Shown here in pieces: positions 35,283 through 46,500 of a stretch of DNA of 64,000 bases. Every line of letters begins with the position of its first letter. The first letter of the stretch is position 1. Position numbers and translations under genes: made by a program. The DNA is from Mactromeris polynyma (lineage: Eukaryota; Mollusca; Bivalvia; Venerida; Mactridae), in the NCBI GenBank assembly GCA_032209605.1, contig JASFXZ010000013.1, forward strand, positions 11,181,901 through 11,245,900, given 5' to 3'. The notes beneath the pieces were generated by a model. That model was not told the origin of the DNA. It did not search any database and saw nothing but the letters and a program-made list of their open reading frames with translations.

Positions 35283-35824
35283 CATGCCACTCATATTAAT
35301 CCAGTACATAAATAACATGCCCTTAGGGCCTACATATTAACCCAGTACATGAATAACATGCCCTACATATTAACCCAGTACATGAATAACATGCCCTACA
35401 TATAAATCCAGTACATAAATAACATGCCCTACATATAAATCCAGTACATAAATAACATGCCCTACATATAAATCCAGTACATAAATAACATGCCCTACAT
35501 ATAAATCCAGTACATAAATAACATGCCCTACATATAAATCCAGTACATAAATAACATGCCCTTAGGGCCTACATATTAACCCAGTACATGAATAACATGC
35601 CCTACATATTAACCCAGTACATGAATAACATGCCCTACATATAAATCCAGTACATAAATAACATGCCCTACATATTAACCCAGTACATAAATAACATGCC
35701 CTACATATAGATCCAGTACATAAATAACGTGCCCTACATATAGATCCAGTACATAAATAACATGCCCTAAATATTAACCCAGTACATGAATAACATGCCC
35801 TACATATTAATCCAGTACATAAAA
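35283..35824. repeat. 33-bp minisatellite, about 16 units, copy A
   Basis: The unit is ACATGCCCTACATATAAATC followed by CAGTACATAAATA. Variants (ATTAACC for ATAAATC, an inserted TTAGGGCC) recur in blocks, suggesting higher-order duplication. 33 bp is 11 codons, which gives a spurious minus-strand frame with a repeated Cys-containing 11-residue unit. Copy B has only about 7 units (43573-43817). Confidence 0.95.
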
Positions 35825-36848
35825 GTTTCTTGAACAAATATGGTTATACCTATAACCCTTTGCCTCGTAAGTGATATAATTGCAAAGGGAAAACTATTGT
35901 GTAACTAACGGAAGACATTTATTGAAAATAAAGGGTATAATAGCCCAGCAGCTGTGACTATACATAGTTTTCTTGAAGTGACTTTTCCTTTCATTTATTT
36001 GTAATTTTGCTACAATGTAATACAACTGACTAGGCAAAAGGACGAATCTGAAAGAGAGTCAAAATTCGTTATTCGGACAACATCCAAACACATAGTTACA
36101 CAAAGACAAGACGATAAATACACAATCAAATATTTATTTGTCAAACATCTATTACACAGAATTAACAACGAAATCGAAAACAGAACCATCTCCCTCTAGA
36201 TCCCTGATGCATTGTGGAGATATTAACTAAGGCTTACATAGAACACGCCTTTGTTTACTTGCCATATCTGACAACACCAGGCTCCGTGTTCACAAGGAAT
36301 AAGTTTTCAGGATCAAGATCAAATGATTGTTTCTGGCAAACTTTGAAAAATGTTTTATGGAAAACTAAATAATTTTACACAAAGTTTCATATTTATTTTA
36401 AGAATAATGATAAATAAGTTGTGTCTGATTCTGGATTCTAAAATGGAAATATTTATCATCATATATATTGACTTTTTTTAGAATAGACTTGAGATAAAAT
36501 ATTTGCTTGGTTAATTATTGGGTGACAATAGATTGACCTTATAAGGTGTTAAATTTAACGCAGTAAAACATACCATAACATATTTTTGCGATGATATTGT
36601 TTAACTTTATACTTAAAAGGGGAATTAATTATATTAATGCTGTTAGTATTGTTAGTATGGGCAGGTGGCCTGAATCATCAACTAATGAATTGAATTGAAG
36701 TTGTCATACATATGTTACAATTATTCTGACAAATACCCTACATTACTTACATAAAATAATTATACATGCATGATAATCGCTATTCATTTCACAATTGTTA
36801 TATTAATTTTGTGCAAAACAGAAATCATTCAGCGAATAATATACGTGT
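35825..36848. other. Duplicated then unique AT-rich DNA
   Basis: Up to about 36440 this matches copy B (to 44480) apart from a ~49-bp block present only in B at 44228-44276. From 36441 it is unique and AT-rich. No gene is seen. Confidence 0.4.
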
Positions 36849-36973
36849 AAAACATACTTTCAGTATGCATACATTCACTTTAGTTGTACGTGTATCTTCA
36901 AACTTAGACAGCGTAATAAAACAATAAAACACACTTTCAGTATGCATACATTCACTTTAGTTGTACGTGTATC
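36849..36973 (+). repeat. Two direct copies of a ~47-bp sequence
   Basis: ACTTTCAGTATGCATACATT followed by CACTTTAGTTGTACGTGTATC occurs at 36849-36895 and 36927-36973, each flanked by GTAATAAAACAA. Confidence 0.85.
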
Positions 36974-37286
36974 GTAATAAAACAACAAAACTTATTATCT
37001 ACGACACTGATAATATTTGAAAATTAAAGCATCCAGATTTCATTCCATAGAATGATCAGGATTATAGAGCAAAACCTAGTATTTGATTATTCAAACCCGT
37101 CAGAAAGTTTGACATGGTGCATAAGAACAGAGTATCAGTACACGATAAGGATTGGTTTAATTACAAAACATTCGGTAGTGTTTAGAAATCTCAGTATTCT
37201 GTGAATATAGTAATTTGGTAAAATATCGACTTCGACAATAATTTATCGGCTCAGTCATTGAAGATTTTGTGGGGGAAACTGTTCAC

Positions 37287-37506
37287 AAAGTTTATTAGTG
37301 AACAGTTCAATTCGACAACGTCTGTATGTTTTAAAATAAAGTTTATTAGTGAACAGTACAGTTCGACAACGTCTGTATGTTTTAAAATAAAGTTTATTAG
37401 TGAACAGTACAACTCGACAACGTCTGTATGTTTTAAAATAAAGTTTATTAGTGAACAGTACAATTCGAATTTAATAAAAACAACGTCTGTATGTTTTAAT
37501 ATAAAA
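37287..37506. repeat. 51-bp tandem repeat, about 4 units
   Basis: The unit is AAAGTTTATTAGTGAACAGT followed by ACAGTTCGACAACGTCTGTA and TGTTTTAAAAT. The fourth unit has a short insertion (TTTAATAAAA). The multiple-of-three length leaves open frames on both strands, which are artefacts. Confidence 0.93.
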
Positions 37507-37734
37507 CACAAATCTTGTTAGCTTTAGTATTAGATGCCGCATTGGAAACACCGTATTTTAAGTTTGAAGTTATAATTGCTATATCTTATACCATAAATTG
37601 CATATATTTTTTATTATAGTGTATTTCATTGTTTTCTACATTGAATGTGGAAGTTATCCCCTGATTTTGGTATTAAGTGATAGATGAAAAATACGTTTAG
37701 TAGTTAGAATATACCAACAGAGATCATCCATGAG
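37507..37734. other. Intergenic, no feature seen
   Basis: AT-rich, with no gene or repeat recognised. Confidence 0.3.
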
Positions 37735-38010
37735 AAAGAGAGAGTAAGGTGTTACAGGGAACGCCACATACACAAGACAATACCTCATCATACAGACCCC
37801 CGGGAAAACAACATTCTACAAAACAGTAAGCACTGAAGAGGTGCAGGGTCAACATGTATGGAACTATGGGTACAAGGAGTAATATGGAACAACTAAGAAG
37901 ATTTTAGAGGGACAACAAGGAGAAATACACTACGGAACAAGTAAAGAAAGTCAGTAATAATAGGCCGAAAGTAGGGAGGGGGGAATAGAACTGCTCACGG
38001 GGAAAGAGGA
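37735..38010 (-). repeat. Inverted copy of the GGCGTTCC-type repeat
   Basis: Read on the minus strand it gives TTGTCTTGTGTATGTGGCGT and, towards its other end, CCCCCCTCCC-type C-runs, as in 30255-30480 and 38400-38660 on the plus strand. With 38400-38660 it forms an inverted pair about 400 bp apart flanking the MITE remnant. Confidence 0.6.
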
Positions 38011-38017
38011 AATTAAC

Positions 38018-38176
38018 ACGTTCAAGCCCGTTTTAAGTCTTATGATATTATCTTATTGAAAAAGTTTCACGAATATTAACTAGATAGCTAGATAATTATC
38101 GCGATAATTAAGTGGTTAACACGAAACAATTCGCGAATTTTATCATGTTAAGTGATGGCAGTAATAAGCCACCATA
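38018..38176. mobile_element. MITE remnant at the duplication boundary
   Basis: Right half of the TATGGTGGCATA element (TAACTAGATAGCTAGATAATTATCGCG, AACAATTCGCGAA, GTAATAAGCCACCATA). It begins where similarity to copy A begins. Confidence 0.75.
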
Positions 38177-38971
38177 CGTACTTTATGTGTCTCAATATAA
38201 TACATGTACTAGGAAAAGTGAGTCTCATTCAGTACCTTCATTAAAACACGGCATTGAATAAAAGCAATTCATACGCATAATTATGTATTAATGCTATGCT
38301 ATTAAATACAACACCCAATGATATTAGCATGTTACTGCAGGTCGTTTACAAGGCAAAACTGTTTCGACTGGTGTTTTCAATATTTCAGGAACAGTTAGTG
38401 TTCAGGTTATATATTTCCCCCTTTGAGCCTATTGGTGCTAGCTCCGTGATGTATTCCATCCATTACCTCGCCTCTGTTTGTCCTCGTTAAATCTCCTCAG
38501 TTGTCCTTTGTGATCCGCAAAGGCCATTCCTTGCGTCCCTGTTTCCTTGCGTAATTACCCTTGCACCTCCTCAATGCCTGATGTGTTGTGGACTGTGTCT
38601 GTTACGGTGGAGAGGCATTGTCTTGTGTATGTATCAACTTATTCTCTCTTCCATTAATGTGAAGTTTCGACCTACCCAATCTCCTGATAAATATTATGCC
38701 GACTTTGCCGCCGTTTGTGTGATATTTTCAAAGAATTTGATATTTAGAATAATAATACTGATCATTTTAATCATATTCTGGGATAAATTGACACAGGGTG
38801 GCAGACAATACATGCAGTAGTTTTAGTTTTACGTTTGCGTAAATCCACAATTATGATTGTTCCAGCCAATATCGATTTATAGCATTCATGTTTTATTAAA
38901 TACATCACAAATCATGTATGGAAGCAATGAACTGTGGGCTAGATGTTACACCATATATAGGTTTACACAGA

Positions 38972-38979
38972 TATAATAA
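38972..38979 (+). promoter_or_regulatory. TATA-like site, gene B
   Basis: TATAATAA at the same 52-base distance from the start ATG as TATAAAAA in gene A. It is a weaker match to the TATA consensus, so A and B may differ in promoter strength. Confidence 0.35.
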
Positions 38980-39023
38980 TTTGTCAGTTGTTTCACAGCT
39001 ATCGAAGAGAAACTACTTGGATC

Positions 39024-39308
39024 ATGTTGGTAATTAAAAAGTTCATGATCCTCATGCATTTCGGTTTAGCTTTTGGAGCAAATCGTAAATATTCTTTCAG
39101 CATAAATAACGTATGTTATCAGCTATACAATGACGTTATCCGCGACGTCTATGGCATCATGTCTCCTACAGCATGTTCGATTCTTTGCGCCGAAGACAAT
39201 TGCTGTTCTGTCTTGTTCGATGAAAGGACTCAACGATGTATCACATATTCTGTCTTTGCAAGAAGCACATTGACTGGATGTGAATGGAAATATGCGGAAA
39301 TTGACTTG
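39024..39308 (+). CDS. Gene B exon 1: signal peptide and first Cys-rich domain
   Basis: 95 codons, ending TTG|GTGAGT. The core is CSILCAEDNCCSVLFDERTQ then RCITYS. Compared with A, changes are spread over the domain surface positions (for example K/E, M/R, T/R, G/E) while all shared cysteines stay. The N-x-T site of A (NVT) is lost here (TLT). Seven cysteines. Confidence 0.85.
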
Positions 39309-41483
39309 GTGAGTACACATATCTAAGTTTACTTAAAAACCACCTCGCATTGATATAGTATTTTGTTGTGAATAGAAATTGACCTTTATCTTCAGCTTTT
39401 ATTTTCCAAAGTTGCTGTCGTTATTCTCGAGATATATAATTATGTATTATGAACAGAGACATTTTGTGTAATCAAGAAACTCCGTAATTGGATTTGACGA
39501 AGGTTCTTTGCGTTTAACATCATTTACATCATGTATGTCGACATAAACATATACAGTTAGGTCCGTATGTCCCTCATCGACGCGTGTTCGATAAGTTTCT
39601 TCGACATTTATGATCTGTCAGACCACAAATATTAATACATCGGTAAATTCTCAAAACTGTTTACTATAAAAGGTATAAAAATATGAAATTTAAGTACTGA
39701 ATGAAGAAGTTTAAGCGTGAATACCACAATTGCGTGGCCACCCTAAAAGTACTAGGAGACATAACAATACACATACACGTCAACATTAATGAAATCAAAA
39801 CGTACACACGACATAAACATAATTGATGGTTGAACTTGCATCATATATCAGCATTATATTAGCATGCCTTCAATAATTACATCACTATTGGCATTTAAAG
39901 ATCCGATTACTTTAATAGATACGAAACTACACCAAACATGACAAGAATAATAAGACTCGGAAACTTATAATTATAATTGTGATGCTATATTTTAAACAAT
40001 GAATAATCTATGATATACTTTTACTATGAAAATATTGTACATGTATTTCTGTTTTTTACATATTCTACGAAACAAAATGGCATAATGATATAATATAACA
40101 TGTTATTATACATGCATATGGTTTCAAACTAGAAAAATCAACATAATAACTATTAACATTAAAATCATATGTATATCAAGTTTCCCAAATATTTGTAAAT
40201 GACTTGAATAAAATGTTATCATTAAAGGAATATAATTATAAATGTTCGATATACAGGTATTTACAGTATTGTGTTCATGCTGAGATCGATATACAACAGT
40301 TCGACGTATTTTGAACTTCTACAGTGAACATTTTTGTTTTCAGGACATGTGTAGAGGTCCTAGGCCATACACGCCATCCGCTCCTAACCAATGTGATCAT
40401 GGTTACAGTTACGGCGCTTCAGACAACAAGTGTCGCAGTGGTAAGTATGGTCGTCTAACTTCATAACCCATACTTAGAATACACACATGTGTGTAATGTC
40501 TAATAGTATAACCGTACGGAAAGTCGTTCTAAACGCAAAACTCATCAGTTTATTGGTCTTTCAAATCACAGTTTCACGCAGCAATTAACATCGTTAACTT
40601 TAATATCTAATGCGATAATATTAACTGCAGCAAACTAGTAATATTGCAAATACATTATGCTTGCGGGCAGTATTTTCCCATCAGTCTGATTCCAGTGAAT
40701 CTATAACAAATATGTATCACGTGTCCAAATCATGCAATAAAACATGCCAACGGCTAACATGAGGTAAGGGAAAAACAGCAGCTAATGATGTAATTTTATA
40801 CAAGAGGTTTGGTTTATCCAATGTTTGCCGATTTGGTCATGTTAGGTTGAACAATAGTCCAATTAATAATTGCTCATCAGCGACTGTTTAGTATATTTAA
40901 GTATATTACCTACTTTAATAATTGAACTGAACCACAGCGGAAGGTCAGCGGTCACAATTCATATTCTGTAAATTTATATTAATCGGCCAATTAAATCCCA
41001 GCAATTAAAGACGACACTGCAATCATCAATTACATTAAATATCATGACAATGCTTTGTAGAGGTAAATAATTTAAAATCCATATTTCCGGCGTATAAGTC
41101 ATTGTCCAAATAATAGCTCTATACAATGTTCATTATTTCTATTGAAAAGGACATTGTAACTTTAAATATCGAATGTATTTGTATATCTGTTTTATACATG
41201 TGATATAAAATCACCTGATTTGGTCATTTCAGACTGTGTTTCGTATGGTTCGACATATGGAAGATTTGATGGATACATTCAAGATAATGTCTATCGCCAT
41301 GCGGGTGAAAGTTCGATACAAGCATGCAAGGATGCGTGTACTGTTGAGACTACGTTTGCATGCCGGGTTGCAGTGATGAGGTTTGATGGATGGTGTTTTT
41401 TGTCAGTATACACTGCACTGACACAACCTGACAGATACTTTCAAGATCCAGCATACACAGTGTGGCTAAGAAATTGTGCTTAA
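39024..41483 (+). CDS. Gene B: secreted protein with two PAN/apple-like domains (210 aa, 3 exons)
   Basis: Spliced from 39024-39308, 40344-40440 and 41233-41483 (633 nt). Introns are GT-AG with the same phases as gene A (0 and 1); sizes are 1035 and 792 bp. The signal peptide is identical in protein to that of A although four of its codons differ silently. The mature product has 16 cysteines and no membrane segment. Domain order is the same as in A: Cys-rich PAN-like domain, Cys/Pro linker, C-terminal PAN domain. Exon 1 carries 18 replacements and a two-residue deletion relative to A. Exon 3 carries 19 replacements plus an unalignable 11-codon loop. Only two silent-only codon differences occur in each of these mature regions. 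All structural cysteines of the PAN cores are kept, so both proteins should fold. The ligand is unknown. Confidence 0.85.
40344..40440 (+). CDS. Gene B exon 2: Cys/Pro linker
   Basis: 97 nt between TTTTCAG and GTAAGT, encoding DMCRGPRPYTPSAPNQCDHG then YSYGASDNKCRS. Nearly identical to A. Intron 2 splits the next codon (G+AC, Asp). Confidence 0.85.
41233..41483 (+). CDS. Gene B exon 3: C-terminal PAN domain
   Basis: 251 nt. 83 residues with the same six cysteines as A (DC, QACKDAC, FAC, GWC, RNCA). The variable loop reads IQDNVYRHAGE where A has a different 12-residue sequence. The TAA stop is at 41481-41483. The 3' flank matches A closely from the stop onward, so the divergence is confined to the coding part. 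Confidence 0.88.
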
Positions 41484-41692
41484 AATTGAGTTACAGTAAT
41501 ACACAAGTTATAACATGGTATTGAACGGATTCGGATAAACATTTATTGGCGTGTAGTATTAACTAACGTGCATTTGACTTTCAATCTTTATAATATGTTA
41601 TAAGACTTTATATTCAGACATTGCAAGTGTCACATTTGCATAAAACATTTAAAGTTATATTATCATCTAAAATCGCTTTTTGAATATAAAGT

Positions 41693-41698
41693 AATAAA
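41693..41698 (+). terminator. Polyadenylation signal, gene B
   Basis: AATAAA about 210 bases after the stop, at the position of the second signal in gene A. Confidence 0.5.
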
Positions 41699-41699
41699 T

Positions 41700-43150
41700 G
41701 ACTTAAGTAGTGCATTGAATGAGAAATGAAATAATCATTCAAACAATTACAGTAACACATATCCTCTAATGAATATGAAAACGGTTAATTTAGTAATACT
41801 CTGTCATAATATAATATATTTGGACGAATTTTATTTGATTAAAATATTTAGGGATACAACCGTTTGATTATGTAGAAAGAGCTTTCTTCTTGTGTTTTGC
41901 AATATTGTGTAAATCAAATTTCGTGCGTTTATAAACAAGTTAAAAATGATAAACTTATAATATGGTATGGAGTATGGATTTTACATTCTGAAAATGGATT
42001 CCACATGATGTTTCGCATTTAGTCCAGAAAGAAAATATTTCAATACAACAATGTTTTGGTCTTTATCATATTTGTCACAAGAAACTGTTGGTAACATTTC
42101 ATTTCTAGTGTGGTGTATTAGTGGACAGAAAGAATTGGACACTATTTATAACACAACATACCGACGGTTTAGAATGGTAATAGCACACATGGATTACATT
42201 CGATAATTCACTAGTGAAATTCCAACCCACGTGCGTGACGTCACAGCAAAACAAGCGTGACGTAGATGCGCTCAAATGGTGTTGACTTTGTTTAATATAT
42301 TATATTTTTACTTATGAAGTATGACGTTTTTTCATTGAAAAGTACTGACTTGTCAATTTGAATATGATCTGTGATGTAATCATTTAAACTCTTTTTTAGT
42401 GGTTGAAAAATAAAACTAGATCTATAGTCTTTTTGTTGCGACAGCTTTTGTTTTCCAAACACGTAATTACACACGCCATAATCTGGGACCAATAGTTCCC
42501 AGCGATTATTTGATGGCACATACGGAGGTCATGATAATTGTTTGACGAAAATCATTTCTTCTTATGTCATATAGGGAATCTTACATTCGTGGTCATTTTT
42601 ATTGGCTTTATAAAACTCGTCATCTAACCCTGATAAAACTCGGCGAAGCATCGTTTGTATCATTTTTAAAACGTTCTAGAAAAATGACCACTCGTGTTAG
42701 ATCCTCTATTTATTACATACCCGACACAATTAGGTAGAACAAGACATACCTTGAAAAAAGATGGTCGGTGCAATTTCATGGTTCAGATTTGTTGTGCAAC
42801 CTAAACAAAATGGCGAGATATTACGATTGCTGGTCACTACAGATCAAAAATAGATTTAGGTAAACTCAACGAAATTCAGTTGATTTCGGTAAAGTAACAA
42901 ACCCCTTATCGAATGGTTATCGAATGGTTAACCAGTCATTGTAACAAAGGTTGTTTGGTTGAAGTTGGTTTAATGGTTCACGTAGGATTAGACTGGTTTA
43001 CACAACAATGATATCATGTTAGTAAAAACACATTCAAACTTGACCTTGTATAAGATATAGACAGCAACGTTCGAAACCAATGAGGCTTTTGAATTGAACA
43101 ATTACTATATCACGGCTGGCAAGGGTTCATGCACTGATGTATAATATTTC
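41700..43150. other. Duplicated non-coding DNA downstream of gene B
   Basis: Partner of 33480-34850. A perfect CRE palindrome TGACGTCA is at 42236-42243, next to CACGTG, with GTGACGTAG about 20 bp further. A ~60-bp insertion (about 41870-41940) and a 13-bp duplication (ATCGAATGGTT, about 42908-42930) are absent from A. No gene is supported. Confidence 0.5.
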
Positions 43151-43291
43151 TGTGTGTGCGTGTGTGCTTGTGTCTGTTTGCGTGTGTGTGTGCATTTGTG
43201 TGCACGTTTGTGTGCGTTTGCGTTTGGGTGCGTGCTTGTGCGTGAGTGCGTGCGTTTTTGTGCGTGCGTGCGAGTGTGCGCGTGTGCGTGC
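43151..43291. repeat. Compound (GT)n/(GCGT)n microsatellite, copy B
   Basis: Partner of 34852-35000, with one block deleted. Frames over it are artefacts. Confidence 0.9.
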
Positions 43292-43572
43292 ATCTGAGAG
43301 TACGTGTTTGTGAAGTAGGGAATTCACAATTTTTCTGTAGAAACGTAATATCATCGAAAGGACGAACGTCAGAACAAATATCACTTTCAATTGATCGAAT
43401 TTCGACGCTGATTGTTGTCGAATCTGTCACAAGGAGTGAACAAAGATGTTAACATCTATGCAGTTTTCGCCAGGTGCACTACGAGACAAGACTCGTAACC
43501 TTTATGTATTTAAAATAATCTAATTAGTATCCAAATAAATGTTTCCACACCTTCAAGTTTCTTTCCCGAAAT

Positions 43573-43817
43573 AGCATGAATAACATGCCCTACATATAAA
43601 TCCAGTACATAAATAACATGCCCTTAGGGCCTACATATTAACCCAGTACATAAATAACATGCCCTACATATTAACCCAGTACATGAATAACATGCCCTAC
43701 AAATAAATCCAGTACATAAATAACATTCCCTACATATAAATCCAGTACATAAATAACATGCCCTACATATTAACCCAGTACATAAATAACATGCCCTACA
43801 TATAGATCACATAAAAG
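43573..43817. repeat. 33-bp minisatellite, about 7 units, copy B
   Basis: Same unit as 35283-35824 with the same TTAGGGCC-inserted variant once. The array is less than half as long as in copy A, so it has changed length since the duplication. Confidence 0.93.
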
Positions 43818-44480
43818 TTTCTTGAACAAATATGGTTATACCTATAACCCTTTGCCTCGTAAGTGATATAATTGCAAAAGAGAAAATTGTGTAACTAACA
43901 GAAGACATTTATTGAAAATAAAGGGTATAATAGCCTAGCAGCTGTGACTATACATAGTTTTCTTGAAGTGACTTTTCCTTTCATTTATTTGTAATTTTGC
44001 TACAATGTAATACAACTGACTAGGCAAAAGGAAGAATCTGAAAGAGAGTCAAAATTCGTTATTCGGACAACATCCAAACACATAGTTACACAAAGACAAG
44101 ACGATAAATACACAATCAAATATTTATTTGTCAAACATCTATTACACAGAATTAACAACGAAATCGAAAACAGAACCATCTCCCTCTAGATCCCTGATGG
44201 CATAGTGGATATGTTAACTATGGCTTATTGTCTTGTGTATGTGGCGTTCCCCGTAGTTACGTATTCTCTCTGTTTTACATAGAACACGCCTTTGTTTACT
44301 TGACACATCTTACAACACCAGGCTCCATCTTCACAAGGAATAAGTTTTCAGGATCAAGATCAAATGATTGTTTCTGGCAAACTATGAAAAATGTTTTATG
44401 GAAAACTAAATAATTTTACACAAAGTTTCATACTATTTATTTTAAGAATAATGATAAATAAGTTGTGACTGATTCTGAAA

Positions 44481-45463
44481 AAATGATCCTGATGTGATCT
44501 CTATCAAATTCAGTGAAACGTGTTATTTATTTATAATTTCCCAACACAAATGTAATCATTTTAAGGTTCTCACAATGTTAATTATAAGATGTTAGGTATG
44601 TTTATGTTTGTTTATGAACATTTCTGTAAAACGTATTGAATTGTTGTCAGAAAATGGCCAATAATTGTCAGAATCATAATGATCCACATCAGTTGATCCT
44701 TCTAGAACACGGGGCCTGCAATTTTTTACGCTTGTGGCATACATGATACATGACAATTTCGGAATTTTGGTTTCGTATTTTATCAATCAATTACAATCAA
44801 CATAATTTATAATTTATTTCGAACTCCAATAAGCCTTGCGGCCAATGAGGAGTACATTTTTAGAAATGCATGTATGCACAGGATAATGTAAACTGATACA
44901 GTTGTGGAGAAGATACATTAACATTAAATTAAACATGTGTGTTGACCAAATGGACAATTGTCTTAGAAGCATTAACTGTTTACAAAAGTTGCAATAATAC
45001 AGAAATAAAATAAAACAAACTAAAAAAGCAAGCTTGTTTCCTGTCGAAACGAAATACGGAAACTGTTGGTATAAAGTATGAATCTTACAAGAACCGTATG
45101 CCATTTACCGTTCTATCGAAACAAAATATAGAACAGTAATTACTTTAATAAGGTCGTTGTCATGGACAATTGATATAACTAGATATGAACTGTTTTATTG
45201 AAGTTCCTAATATTACAAAATGTACCTCTATTAAAGAGGTAAAGCAATATCGTTAAGCAATATATTATTATATTTTCTACAACTGTATCTGTTTTCACTG
45301 TAACTTATATGTATATTTAAATGAGCGTTTTGTGACCAACAGGCAGCTAGTATGAATATTTAGAAATATATGTTTAATGCCAATAACAACGCAAGTTTAG
45401 AATGTGGCAATATCTCCGAGTGTTTACAAGTTAAAATCTACATAGCCAGTGAATTAAGTCTTC
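44481..45463. other. Unique AT-rich intergenic DNA
   Basis: No gene is supported; a 96-codon minus-strand frame (44814-45104) has a hydrophobic stretch but AT-rich composition and no family motif. Confidence 0.35.
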
Positions 45464-45731
45464 TACGAGGGGTGTTCGAGGGGTGGTGTTGGCTTGTAAT
45501 TGCATCTGTACCCAATGCCTCTAGAGCAGTTGCTACCGAAACATGGAATGTGCCCCGCTCACGTCTACATGACGTTGCTTTAGCGACAATAAAATGTGCG
45601 ATATTTGTAATATTTAAAAATAAAGTTATGTATTTAATGAAATATACTTTACAGTCGAAATTTTGTTTACAAATATTTATTATTAAAGGGGGTATGACAC
45701 TTTTCCCGAAACTTTTCGAACACCCCTCGTA
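45464..45731. mobile_element. Mariner-type MITE (268 bp)
   Basis: Perfect 16-bp inverted termini TACGAGGGGTGTTCGA (45464-45479) and TCGAACACCCCTCGTA (45716-45731), with TA at each end as for the TA target of Tc1/mariner elements. The right end continues AAAAGTTTCGGGAAAAGTGTCA on the minus strand, which resembles mariner inverted repeats. No transposase inside. Two overlapping frames on opposite strands (45370-45738 and 45438-45767) are by-products. Confidence 0.85.
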
Positions 45732-46172
45732 CTTCTGAAATGAAACGAAGGTAATATACACCGACATGTATATACAAACATATTTACTATGAAAAACAAA
45801 TTAAATTACAAAGTTTCAGCAGCTTTTAGAATGTCTGAAGTACATACTGCTGGTCTTCCGACATGGATAAATAACAATGATAGTATCAACGTGTCATGAC
45901 ACAATGAACAATATTCATAAAACGTTACGTCCAACCAGGCTTTTGAAACGAACGTGTTCTGCAACAGGTAGTCTCGCTGGATCAGGTATAATAATCATTT
46001 CCGGGGCCATCTCGTGCTAAAAATCTAGTCGCATATGTGTTAACTATAAATGTCTAGTGTGATGCACCTGGATTCCCTACGATTTGACATTTTAAGTTCC
46101 ACTGTTGTTGTAGGTTATAGAGTCTGTCCTTCAAATAACACTTAAGAAAGAAATCTAGGGGGAATTCATTAA
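45732..46172. other. Intergenic, no feature seen
   Basis: No gene or repeat recognised. Confidence 0.3.
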
Positions 46173-46500
46173 TATGAACCGAAGCAATGCTGAGTACTAT
46201 AAACTATCTTTGCCGTCTTCATTGACGTGAAAACACGCACCTTATGTAAAAACTGAAACTTCAAAAAGACTTAAAAAACTAATGAGTCACATTGAAAAAA
46301 CATAGGTCGTGGGTTCGAAACCCACAGGGATAACTTACTATTTTCCAAAATGTGTAAAGAATACTTTTATTCCAGGCAGTCGTATATAAGACAGGTGGTG
46401 TATGAGAAATGTTTTGAATACTTTTTGAATGTAATTAGATATTACAAATCATATGAGTACATGTGTACCATATTTTAATTTACTTTTCAAGAATACAAAT
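46173..46500 (+). repeat. Dispersed repeat with intact tRNA-like T-arm, copy 2
   Basis: Partner of 5954-6236. At 46309-46325 GTGGGTTCGAAACCCAC gives a perfect T-arm (5-bp stem, 7-base loop TTCGAAA), so the B-box is intact here. An extra ~55 bp (about 46207-46262) is absent from copy 1. Confidence 0.65.

Larger units (their letters stand above)
29945..36440 (+). repeat. Segmental duplication, copy A (contains gene A)
   Basis: Collinear with 38018-44480 at a constant offset of about 8.2-8.3 kb. Introns, 3' flank, microsatellite and downstream DNA are nearly identical, with a few replaced blocks (for example about 31720-31900 against 40000-40150). The left breakpoint is inside a MITE; the right is near GATAAATAAGTTGTG(T/A)CTGATTCTG. 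The two copies lie head to tail. Confidence 0.95.
38018..44480 (+). repeat. Segmental duplication, copy B (contains gene B)
   Basis: Partner of 29945-36440. The left break is in the MITE remnant 38018-38176. Differences from copy A include an extra ~49-bp GGCGTTCC block (44228-44276), fewer 33-bp minisatellite units, an extra ~60 bp at about 41870-41940, and about 50 bp more at 40645-40690. Confidence 0.95.

Noticed and set aside
35283..35824. CRISPR-like array
   Set aside because: Units are contiguous with no unique spacers, and the setting is eukaryotic; this is an ordinary minisatellite.
35562..35837. 91-codon frame with an 11-residue Cys-containing repeat on the minus strand
   Set aside because: 33-bp minisatellite artefact; the copy in segment B does not keep the frame.
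37251..37521. Open frames on both strands with a 17-residue repeat
   Set aside because: The 51-bp tandem repeat length is a multiple of three; both strands being open is itself a sign of an artefact.
45370..45767. Overlapping 122- and 109-codon frames on opposite strands
   Set aside because: They cover a mariner-type MITE with perfect inverted ends; neither resembles a transposase.
46309..46325. tRNA gene inferred from a perfect T-arm
   Set aside because: No D-arm or anticodon arm at the right distance upstream; the repeat has a second, mutated copy at 5954-6236.
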